Part shown: in pieces, positions 1 through 5,406 of the stretch
How positions within the stretch are numbered: position 1 is the stretch's first letter
Layout of the letters: every line of letters begins with the position of its first letter
Assembly: GCA_900321515.1 (NCBI GenBank)
Contig: ONWI01000065.1
Coordinates: forward strand, 1-8,500
Source: an uncultured Eubacteriales bacterium
GTDB lineage: Bacteria > Bacillota > Clostridia > Oscillospirales > Acutalibacteraceae
DNA: 8,500 nt
Direction: 5' to 3'
The notes under the pieces: model-generated
The model's input: the letters and a program-made list of their open reading frames with translations, nothing else
Told to the model about the DNA's origin: nothing
Database searches by the model: none
Translations under genes and position numbers: made by a program

Positions 1-227
1 CCGAACGCAGAGGCCGCAAGGGCCGCAAGAAGGTTTGCAATTTCTGTGTGGAAAACATCAAGGAAATTGACTACAAGGACGTAAACAAGCTCAGAAGATA
101 TGTTTCTGAGAGAGCCAAGATTCTGCCCCGCAGAGTCACCGGCACATGCGCATTCCATCAGCGTCAGCTCACAGTAGCCATCAAGCGCGCACGTCATGTC
201 GCGCTCATGCCCTACACCGCTGACTGA
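1..227 (+). CDS. rpsR: 30S ribosomal protein S18, 3' part
   Basis: This is the C-terminal part of S18, a small-subunit protein of the 30S platform that binds with S6. The frame begins at base 3 (ERRGRKGRKKVCNFC) and ends with TGA at 225-227; the start codon lies left of the window. The family signatures are KVCNFC, DYKDVNKLRRYVSERAKILPRRVTGTC, and the tail AIKRARHVALMPY. The CxxC pair together with the later Cys and His in GTCAFHQ fit the cysteine-containing (zinc-ribbon-like) form of S18, as opposed to the cysteine-free form found in many other bacteria. A hairpin and T-tract follow within 15 bases, so this is the last gene of its transcript. In many bacteria that transcript also holds rpsF and ssb, but these are outside the window. 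Identity is near certain; only the 5' end is missing. Confidence 0.97.
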   Translation, partial: ERRGRKGRKKVCNFCVENIKEIDYKDVNKLRRYVSERAKILPRRVTGTCAFHQRQLTVAIKRARHVALMPYTAD

Positions 228-239
228 TCATTTAAAACC

Positions 240-284
240 GCGGCACACAATACGGCAGCAATGCCTGTTGTGCGCCGTTTTTTT
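240..284. terminator. Bidirectional rho-independent terminator between rpsR and the convergent rluA-family gene
   Basis: The arms CGGCACACAA (241-250) and TTGTGCGCCG (268-277) pair around an inner GGCA-GCAA-TGCC hairpin (254-265) with a GNRA-type loop. Seven T residues follow at 278-284, as expected for a plus-strand terminator of rpsR. Read on the minus strand, the single imperfect pair becomes a G-U wobble and a short T run follows (complement of 235-238), so it can also end the opposing gene. Confidence 0.85.
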
Positions 285-302
285 CTGCTTTTGATCTGAC
301 AA

Positions 303-962
303 TCAACAAATTTCATTCAATACGCCAAAGTCAAAGATATTCCACGGATAATCTGAAATATCCGGCAGAGAACAGAAGCTCAATTCCTCCCCGCCTGTCG
401 GGTGTGTGAAGGTGAGCCTGTGCGACCAGAGGGCAATATCGCAGCTTTTGTCGCGGCTGCCGTATTTGCCGTCGCCGAGCAGCGGCATTCTGCGGGAGGC
501 AAACTGCACTCTTATCTGATGAGTCCGACCGGTGAACAGCCTGACCAGCACGAGCGATTTTCCGTCAGTGCCGGCAATTGTGCTATAGGCGAGCCGAGCT
601 TCCTTTGTGCCCTTCCGCGGGCGGTTCACGACATACGATCTGCCGCTCCGGGAATCTTTGAAGAGCAGGTCGCTCATTTCTCCCGCTAAAGGTTTCGGAA
701 CGCCGCCGACCACCGCAAGATAACGCTTGACGAAACCTCCGTTCTGTATCTGTGCAGAAAGTGCCGCCGCAGTTCCCGCTGTCCGCGCGAACGCCATTAC
801 GCCGCCTACATTCCTGTCCAGACGGTGCAGAGGGAATATCTCTCCGCCGAGCTGCTTCCTGAGCAGAGCAGCCATGTCCTCTTCCCCATCGCACTGCGAC
901 AGCACTCCCACAGGCTTGACGCACACAGCGAGCTGTGGGTCCTCATACAACATCTCTATCAT
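303..962 (-). CDS. RluA-family pseudouridine synthase, catalytic domain only
   Basis: The product is a 219-residue RluA-family enzyme that isomerises specific uridines in rRNA or tRNA to pseudouridine in the cytoplasm. The catalytic motif is HRLDRNVGG (residues 46-54), with D49 as the expected nucleophilic aspartate. Other family blocks are KRYLAVV (79-85), TGRTHQIRVQ (144-153) and GDGKYGS (163-169). No S4 RNA-binding domain precedes it, as in the short RluA-type members; RluC and RluD types carry one. The TSG usually found after HRLDxx is VGG here, a change I consider mild. ATG 962 is preceded by AAAGGA (971-976) at 8 nt, so this start is secure. The gene sits directly behind an intrinsic terminator (983-1038) with no clear promoter in between, and converges on rpsR. 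Which RNA position it modifies cannot be read from the sequence. Confidence 0.92.
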   Translation of the reverse strand: MIEMLYEDPQLAVCVKPVGVLSQCDGEEDMAALLRKQLGGEIFPLHRLDRNVGGVMAFARTAGTAAALSAQIQNGGFVKRYLAVVGGVPKPLAGEMSDLLFKDSRSGRSYVVNRPRKGTKEARLAYSTIAGTDGKSLVLVRLFTGRTHQIRVQFASRRMPLLGDGKYGSRDKSCDIALWSHRLTFTHPTGGEELSFCSLPDISDYPWNIFDFGVLNEIC

Positions 963-982
963 TCATTTAGTCCTTTCAAAGA

Positions 983-1038
983 AAAAAGAGCCTTTGCTTT
1001 TGATCGGCATTAATGCCGTAAATTCACAGGCTCTTTTT
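983..1038 (-). terminator. Intrinsic terminator of the divIVA-like gene, also lying in the rluA-family leader
   Basis: A perfect 11-bp inverted repeat, AAAAAGAGCCT (983-993) and AGGCTCTTTTT (1028-1038), encloses a second perfect palindrome, CGGCATTAATGCCG (1005-1018). On the minus strand the stem is followed by a run of six T (complement of 982-987). It lies 16 nt after the divIVA-like stop codon and ends only about 6 nt before the Shine-Dalgarno site of the downstream rluA-family gene. It can act as the end of one unit and as an attenuator for the next. Confidence 0.85.
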
Positions 1039-1053
1039 GATTCAGTTGATTAA

Positions 1054-2733
1054 TTATCTGCCGTGGCGAACAGTTACAATCACCTTTTCCCCGGCAGGCA
1101 CCTGACGCACCTTCCTGGTGACTTCTACTCTCTTGACGGAAGGAGCTTTCTCCTTCGGCGGCTCTGCCACGGGATGCATCTGCGCGTCAGCAGAAATCAC
1201 CGGAACATCCGGGGTGAATGTCGGCGCGATTTCCGCCTGCTGATAAACCGTTCCGCTGCTGCTGGCGTCAATAACGGGGGTAGACATATTCATGCTCATC
1301 TGAACAGGCGAACTGTCAAAGGCATACTGTGGCGTCTGCTGCGGCTGAATATACTGAAGCTCCGGTGTATTCATATTGACAGTCGGAGTGTTATTGCTCA
1401 GCTTGCTGATATCCACACGCTCATATCCTCCGTCAGAATACGGATTGATGGGCGTGTCAACCTGCTCCGGCTGCTCCTCAATTACCTCAGGCTCAGCCTG
1501 CTCCTGCTCCTGATAACCGAAGCCTATCGGATTCTGCCTTACAGGCGGAGCATATGCCGTCGGCGGAGTATAGGGCTGCGCGATATAGGGATTGTATATC
1601 GCCTGATAAGCCGGCTGTGGGAAAGGCTGGGGAACAAACTGCTGTTGCAGCGGAACATAATTTTTCTGCTCAACCGCATCGTCGGCATCGTCAAGTATCT
1701 TGTTGGCTTCCTTTATGGATGCTTTTGACGACTCAAAATTGGTCGGAAAACTCCTTTTGACTATAGGCTTGTGATCAATAGACTTATGCTCCGGCTTTTC
1801 GTCGCCTGTATCGGGACGCGCATAAGGCGGTTCTATCTGAGCGGAATTGTTCTGATGAGGGGGATTGCCATCAATCTCGCCGGAATTGACCTTCTTCGCC
1901 GTGTCGGATATGAATTTGGCGCTGTACGGTCCAAGCACAGGAACAGCATAGCCCTTGCCGTCGGAATAATCCACCTCTCCTGCCCTCATTGAGAGAAGTC
2001 TCTCGACTTCGCTTTCTATGGTTGCATCCCCGTTCTTCGCCTTAAGTCCGCTGTCATGCTTGATGGCTACCAGCTTATGGACGGCGCCTGTGAGGGAAGC
2101 GTCAATCTTGTCTATTTTATCCTGAAATTCATCAAAGGCGAGGTTCATATCGTCGCGGGCCGCAGTGAGGTCAGCGCGTATAATTGCGGCTTCCTGAGCT
2201 GCGTCCCCGGCAATGCGGATTACGTTCTCCTGATTTTCAACCGACTTCTGGAACAGTCTGTCTGTGGCACGCTTGGTGACAGACATGATGGATGAAACCG
2301 ATTTCTCTATCTCGTCAAACTGACGTTCGCGCAGAGTAAGCTCACGGTTACGCTCCTGAACCGAATCAAGATGGAGCTGAAGCTGATTTCTTTCCGAGGT
2401 TGCCGCATCGACCTTGTTTTGCAGAGCTTCATTGGCAACTTTCGCTGATGAAAGGTTGTTTTCCAGCTCTGCAACCTTGCCCGAAATGGAGCTGACTGAC
2501 TCCGCAAGTGATGCACGGTCACGCGAAATAGCGGTACGTTCCTCTTCAAGTGTGCGCTTGGCATATTCCCAGTCGCGACGTTCTTCTTTAAGATCATTGA
2601 TCTCACGTTTCAGCTGTTCGTTCTTGCCAACTTCCTCATCGACCTGATTGAGCAGCTTTTCAAATTCCATATCGACTGCGTTGCGGTCGTAGCCAACAAA
2701 CCGACGACGAAACCTATTGCCCGAATAATCCAC
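1054..2733 (-). CDS. DivIVA-like coiled-coil protein with long Q/P-rich tail
   Basis: From the GTG start the product has 559 residues. Residues 8-28 (FRRRFVGYDRNAVDMEFEKLL) match the DivIVA N-terminal signature, which in B. subtilis binds curved membrane at poles and septa. A long charged heptad-like coiled coil follows to about 145 and a second helical stretch to about 228. Then comes a low-complexity, probably disordered region rich in P, Q, Y and N (about 290-530), and a short basic tail ending KVIVTVRHGR. B. subtilis DivIVA is far shorter (about 160 residues), so the tail is an unusual addition. The longest open frame begins at ATG 2754, but the strong AGGGAGG (2744-2750) lies inside that version. 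GTG 2731-2733 is 10 nt downstream of it and is preferred. No signal peptide or membrane segment is seen. It is transcribed from its own promoters and ends at a strong terminator. A role in polar or septal organisation is inferred from the domain and from ftsZ nearby. Confidence 0.85.
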   Translation of the reverse strand: MDYSGNRFRRRFVGYDRNAVDMEFEKLLNQVDEEVGKNEQLKREINDLKEERRDWEYAKRTLEEERTAISRDRASLAESVSSISGKVAELENNLSSAKVANEALQNKVDAATSERNQLQLHLDSVQERNRELTLRERQFDEIEKSVSSIMSVTKRATDRLFQKSVENQENVIRIAGDAAQEAAIIRADLTAARDDMNLAFDEFQDKIDKIDASLTGAVHKLVAIKHDSGLKAKNGDATIESEVERLLSMRAGEVDYSDGKGYAVPVLGPYSAKFISDTAKKVNSGEIDGNPPHQNNSAQIEPPYARPDTGDEKPEHKSIDHKPIVKRSFPTNFESSKASIKEANKILDDADDAVEQKNYVPLQQQFVPQPFPQPAYQAIYNPYIAQPYTPPTAYAPPVRQNPIGFGYQEQEQAEPEVIEEQPEQVDTPINPYSDGGYERVDISKLSNNTPTVNMNTPELQYIQPQQTPQYAFDSSPVQMSMNMSTPVIDASSSGTVYQQAEIAPTFTPDVPVISADAQMHPVAEPPKEKAPSVKRVEVTRKVRQVPAGEKVIVTVRHGR

Positions 2734-2743
2734 GATAGTGCAT

Positions 2744-2750
2744 CCTCCCT
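2744..2750 (-). promoter_or_regulatory. Shine-Dalgarno site that places the divIVA-like start at GTG 2733
   Basis: AGGGAGG on the minus strand is the only good ribosome binding site near this gene. It lies 4 nt inside the ATG 2754 frame and 10 nt upstream of in-frame GTG 2733. The nearby promoter would also put the transcript start only about 3 nt before ATG 2754. Both points favour the GTG. Confidence 0.75.
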
Positions 2751-2763
2751 TCATTAGTAAGGT

Positions 2764-2793
2764 ATTGTATCAAAATATATGAAATAACATCAA
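2764..2793 (-). promoter_or_regulatory. Promoter P1 of the divIVA-like gene
   Basis: Minus-strand TTGATG (2788-2793), an 18-bp spacer, and TACAAT (2764-2769) preceded by TGA form an extended -10 promoter. The predicted transcript start is near 2757, giving a leader of about 24 nt to GTG 2733. It is called by eye and not scored. Confidence 0.6.
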
Positions 2794-2834
2794 TTGCAAA
2801 ATAATAAACTATATCCAGATAATTAATTAGTTTA

Positions 2835-2862
2835 ATTATAACATATTATTAAAAAATTTCAA
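2835..2862 (-). promoter_or_regulatory. Promoter P2 of the divIVA-like gene
   Basis: Minus-strand TTGAAA (2857-2862), a 16-bp spacer, and a perfect TATAAT (2835-2840) with TG one base upstream make a near-consensus extended -10 promoter. The start would be near 2828, giving a leader of about 95 AT-rich nt. The surrounding region 2755-2910 is strongly AT-rich and holds no gene and no GC-rich terminator hairpin after udp. Confidence 0.65.
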
Positions 2863-2910
2863 TATCATTTTTATAATTTTTTTATTTGTTTTATTATTGT
2901 AATAAAATCC

Positions 2911-3687
2911 TCACTCACTTATGGCGTATCTGCTGTCTCTGCCAATTGTCAGTCTCAGTCCCTCTATGGCAACCCTGATCGCGCGGTCGGTATCGTGCGA
3001 TTCGGAATTATCTCCCAATCTGTCCCTGCGGGTCTGATTCCAGACAACATGGAAAAGCGCTGCTGCCCGTACATTTCTGGCAGCAGCCACCGCGAATATC
3101 GCGGCTGCCTCCATCTCGGAGGCAAGACAGCCTCCGGCTATCCACGCATCCCATTTGCGCATAAGCTCCGCTCCGTTAGGCATACTCCGGGGCGAATGCT
3201 GTCCATAGAATGAATCCTTGCTTTGCACTACGCCGGTATGGTATGGCAGTCCAAGCGCCTGCGCGCCGTCAGCCATATCGCGCACAAGCCCGAAATCAGA
3301 GACTGCCGGAAATTCTATCGGAAGATATTCGCGGCTGGTGCCATCCATGCGAATGGCTCCGGTGGCAATTACAACATCGCCCGCACAGACCTTTTCATTC
3401 ATTCCTCCGCAGGTGCCGACCCTGACGAATGTGTCAACGCCCAGCTTAATAAGTTCCTCAACAGCGATTGCCGCTGACGGTCCGCCTATCCCTGTGGATG
3501 TTACAAGAACAGTCTCGCCGCAAAGCCTGCCCGACCATGTTCGGAATTCCCTGTTGAAACCCAGCTCACGCGACTCGTCGAGGTAAGCCGCTATTTTGGG
3601 TACTCTGCCGGGATCGCCGGGAAGTATGGCATATTTCGCCCTGATGCTCGTCGGTAGCCCGATATGATACATTATTTCCTCATTCAT
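2911..3687 (-). CDS. udp: Uridine phosphorylase (NP-I family)
   Basis: This cytoplasmic enzyme of pyrimidine salvage splits uridine with phosphate into uracil and ribose 1-phosphate. The 258-residue product closely follows the E. coli Udp pattern and length. Phosphate-site elements are PGDPGRV (23-29) and RVGT (89-92). The stretch STGIGGPSAAIAVEEL (64-79) is typical, as are REFRTW (46-51) and LPIEFPAVSDF. The substrate loop SKDSFYGQ (156-163) carries the uracil-reading Gln, and EMEAAA (191-196) is the ribose-binding block. The start is uncertain. GTG 3723 gives an unusual N-terminal extension. ATG 3687 matches the family N-terminus (MNEEIMYHIGL) but has a weak ribosome site. ATG 3672 has GAGGA (3677-3681) just 4 nt upstream. 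I chose 3687. The gene has its own promoter and follows the ftsZ terminator, so linkage with division genes is positional only. A related nucleoside specificity cannot be fully excluded. Confidence 0.92.
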   Translation of the reverse strand: MNEEIMYHIGLPTSIRAKYAILPGDPGRVPKIAAYLDESRELGFNREFRTWSGRLCGETVLVTSTGIGGPSAAIAVEELIKLGVDTFVRVGTCGGMNEKVCAGDVVIATGAIRMDGTSREYLPIEFPAVSDFGLVRDMADGAQALGLPYHTGVVQSKDSFYGQHSPRSMPNGAELMRKWDAWIAGGCLASEMEAAAIFAVAAARNVRAAALFHVVWNQTRRDRLGDNSESHDTDRAIRVAIEGLRLTIGRDSRYAISE

Positions 3688-3706
3688 TTTTCTCTCAACA
3701 CCGTTC

Positions 3707-3741
3707 GTTATAATGATATACACATTTGCACATCAATTATA
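3707..3741 (-). promoter_or_regulatory. udp promoter region, two overlapping candidates
   Basis: The stronger candidate is the extended -10 TATGTTATAAT, with TATAAT at 3736-3741 and a start near 3729; its -35 is poor. The second is TTGATG (3731-3736), an 18-bp spacer and TATAAC (3707-3712), with a start near 3700. The 12-mer TATGTTATAATT (3735-3746) is identical to the one in promoter P2 of the divIVA-like gene (2834-2845). Confidence 0.55.
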
Positions 3742-3774
3742 ACATACAGAGAGAAAAAAATAAACCCGATTTAT

Positions 3775-3814
3775 AAAAAAACACCGACGCAAATTTCATC
3801 AATCTGCGTCGGTG
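3775..3814 (-). terminator. Intrinsic terminator downstream of ftsZ
   Basis: A perfect 10-bp stem is formed by CACCGACGCA (3782-3791) and TGCGTCGGTG (3805-3814) around a 13-nt loop. On the minus strand it is followed by seven T residues (complement of 3775-3781). It stands about 150 nt after the ftsZ stop codon, with the 3830-3944 inverted repeat in between, and separates ftsZ from udp. Confidence 0.88.
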
Positions 3815-3829
3815 ATAAATTCAGTTATA

Positions 3830-3944
3830 AGAGCCTGTTGACGTATCTCTCCACGAGCGTCCTGCTTGCATCTTTTCCGCCATATTCTGCCCCGAAAAGC
3901 TGACCGAGCAACTCCGCACACGCTGAGATATGTCAGCAGGCTCT
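3830..3944. repeat. 115-nt long-stem inverted repeat of unknown role in the ftsZ 3' region
   Basis: The arms at 3830-3849 (AGAGCCTGTTGACGTATCTC) and 3925-3944 (GAGATATGTCAGCAGGCTCT) are complementary at 18 of 20 positions. In a plus-strand RNA both exceptions become G-U wobbles; in a minus-strand RNA they are A-C mismatches. Inside, short helices at 3856-3860 with 3920-3924 and at 3872-3877 with 3894-3899 suggest a branched fold. The element sits between the ftsZ stop and the ftsZ terminator, so it is expected in the ftsZ 3' UTR. No target-site duplication is evident. It could be a small structured RNA, a miniature mobile element, or decayed sequence. Confidence 0.6.
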
Positions 3945-3964
3945 GAAGCCCTGAATCGGAAAAA

Positions 3965-5092
3965 TTATCTCTTGCCGAAAATGGTCATAATGTCGAAATA
4001 ATCCGCATCATTCTTTTCGTTGATATTGGAACCGGTTCCGGCAGGTGCCTTGGGATTGGTCGTTCCGCCCTGAGCTGTTTTTCTGACAGGCTGCTTGGAT
4101 GCGGCAGACGCGTTCTGATCCTTCTTCTCAGGATCAATGGAGAATCCGGTGGCAATAACGGTAACTCTCATCTCGTCATCCATGTTCTCATCAAAAGCTG
4201 CGCCCCAGATGATAGTTGCATCGGGATGAGCTGCCTTTGTGATCATGGTGGAGGCAACGTCAACTTCTTCGAGGTTGATGTCGTTGGAAGAGGTGATATT
4301 GATGATAACGCCTCTTGCGCCGTTGATGGAGGTCTCAAGCAGCGGGCTGGAAATAGCCGCGTGAGCAGCCATGGAAGCCTTCTCCTTGCCCTGTGCGGAG
4401 CCAACGCCCATGTGAGCGTAGCCTGCGTCCTTCATAACAGCGGTTACATCGGCAAAGTCGAGGTTGACAAGTCCGGGGCTGTTGATAAGGTCGGAAATGC
4501 TCTGAACGCCCTGACGGAGCACATCGTCCGCGATGGTAAACGCATTGGCAAGCGTGATCTTCTGGTCGGAAACCAGCTTGAGTCTTTCATTGGGAATAAC
4601 CACAAGGGAATCCACATGCTCACGGAGAGCGGCAATTCCTGCCTCAGCCTGTTCCATTCTCTTTCTGCCTTCAAATGCAAAGGGCTTGGTGACAATACCG
4701 ACAGTCAGTATGCCCATTTCCTTGGCGATCTCAGCGATAACAGGAGCAGCGCCTGTACCTGTGCCGCCGCCCATACCTGCGGTGATGAACACCATATCTG
4801 TGCCTCTGAGTGCGGCTTCTATGTCCTCTTTGCTTTCCTCGGCAGCGCGCTGTCCTCTTGCGGGATCAGCTCCGGCGCCCTTGCCCTTGGTAATCTTTTC
4901 GCCGATCTGAATCTTATGGGTTGCCTGCGAACGGTGCAAGGCCTGTACATCTGTATTGATGGAAATAAACTCAACACTATTGACGCCCATCTGAATCATG
5001 CGGTTGACAGCGTTTCCGCCGCCGCCGCCTGCGCCGATAACCTTTATCTGCACCACATTGTTCTCAAAGTCCTGGTCAAATTCAAAAGCCAT
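3965..5092 (-). CDS. ftsZ: Cell division protein FtsZ
   Basis: FtsZ is the tubulin-like GTPase that polymerises at midcell into the Z ring. The 375-residue length is typical. The N-terminal Gly-rich loop is GAGGGGGNAVNRM (20-32), SINTDVQAL follows (44-52), and the tubulin signature GMGGGTGTG is at 106-114. The T7 synergy loop NLDFADV (210-216) has D212 and D215 for GTP hydrolysis across the subunit interface. The globular part ends near 320. A linker of about 42 residues rich in A, T, K and N precedes the tail DYFDIMTIFGKR (364-375), which replaces the common DIPTFLRxR form. ATG 5092 follows AGGAGG (5101-5106) at 8 nt, so the start is secure. A near-consensus promoter lies about 95 nt upstream, and a structured region plus terminator lie downstream. 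It sits below ftsQ, with no ftsA between them. Confidence 0.98.
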   Translation of the reverse strand: MAFEFDQDFENNVVQIKVIGAGGGGGNAVNRMIQMGVNSVEFISINTDVQALHRSQATHKIQIGEKITKGKGAGADPARGQRAAEESKEDIEAALRGTDMVFITAGMGGGTGTGAAPVIAEIAKEMGILTVGIVTKPFAFEGRKRMEQAEAGIAALREHVDSLVVIPNERLKLVSDQKITLANAFTIADDVLRQGVQSISDLINSPGLVNLDFADVTAVMKDAGYAHMGVGSAQGKEKASMAAHAAISSPLLETSINGARGVIINITSSNDINLEEVDVASTMITKAAHPDATIIWGAAFDENMDDEMRVTVIATGFSIDPEKKDQNASAASKQPVRKTAQGGTTNPKAPAGTGSNINEKNDADYFDIMTIFGKR

Positions 5093-5130
5093 TTAAATTT
5101 CCTCCTGCTTCGGATTTTACGAGCAAACAC

Positions 5131-5145
5131 GGACGAAAATCGTCC
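5131..5145 (-). other. Small hairpin in the ftsZ 5' leader
   Basis: GGACGATTTTCGTCC on the minus strand folds as a 6-bp stem with a 3-nt loop. It lies between the predicted ftsZ transcript start (near 5180) and the ribosome binding site (5101-5106). No T-run follows, so it is not a terminator. Any regulatory role is unproven. Confidence 0.4.
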
Positions 5146-5186
5146 CTTCCACTCAAATTCCTTCATTTTTAACATGTCTGAATAAT

Positions 5187-5215
5187 ACTATACCTTATCT
5201 CAACCAAAATTTCAA
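5187..5215 (-). promoter_or_regulatory. ftsZ promoter
   Basis: Minus-strand TTGAAA (5210-5215), a 17-bp spacer and TATAGT (5187-5192) are each one mismatch from consensus, with ideal spacing. The predicted start is near 5180, giving an ftsZ leader of about 88 nt. The 314-bp ftsQ-ftsZ gap otherwise holds the leader hairpin, a T-run (complement side of 5251-5259), an 8-bp inverted repeat TTATATGC/GCATATAA (5275-5282 and 5298-5305) and the ftsQ 3' hairpin. I see no gene in it. Confidence 0.75.
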
Positions 5216-5363
5216 TAGAAAAATTATAAAAATCGACGTGGTGAGATAAATTTTTTTTTCGACTTCGCGCGGAATTATATGCAAAATGACAACGGCGGCA
5301 TATAAAAACAATTTTATATTTGTAGCAATCATCAAGCATATTTCCCGAAACCGCGCATTTTCC

Positions 5364-5399
5364 AAGAATACGCTGAGTAAAACTTTTCAGCGTATTCTT
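5364..5399 (-). terminator. Strong hairpin after ftsQ, possible terminator or mRNA 3' stabiliser
   Basis: AAGAATACGCTGA (5364-5376) and TCAGCGTATTCTT (5387-5399) form a perfect 13-bp stem with a 10-nt loop, starting 7 nt after the ftsQ stop codon. On the minus strand no T-run follows (GGAAAATGCG), so termination may be weak and some ftsQ transcripts could read on into ftsZ. The stem itself is unambiguous; its function is inferred. Confidence 0.55.
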
Positions 5400-5406
5400 T
5401 CACCGG

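Noticed and set aside
1063..1728. A 221-codon plus-strand frame opposite the divIVA-like gene
   Set aside because: It is rich in L, R, I and H with no recognisable domain, and it mirrors the low-complexity tail of the real gene.
3688..3723. GTG 3723 as the udp start
   Set aside because: It adds MYIIITNGVERK, which has no family counterpart, and would put the start inside the predicted promoter region.
1027..3838. The 10-mer AAGAGCCTGT shared by the terminator at 983-1038 (minus) and the inverted repeat at 3829-3838 (plus)
   Set aside because: The match is short, the contexts differ, and similarity does not extend; treated as coincidence.
3664..3903. A 79-codon plus-strand frame across the ftsZ-udp gap
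   Set aside because: It runs through the udp start, the udp promoter and the ftsZ terminator, and lacks a convincing ribosome site.
5044..5175. A short upstream frame overlapping the ftsZ start out of frame (43 codons from ATG 5175)
   Set aside because: It has no Shine-Dalgarno site and starts almost at the predicted transcript 5' end; most likely chance.
4226..5185. A 319-codon open frame on the plus strand across ftsZ
   Set aside because: It is fully antisense to the unmistakable ftsZ, has no family resemblance, and comes from codon bias that avoids stops in the mirror frame.
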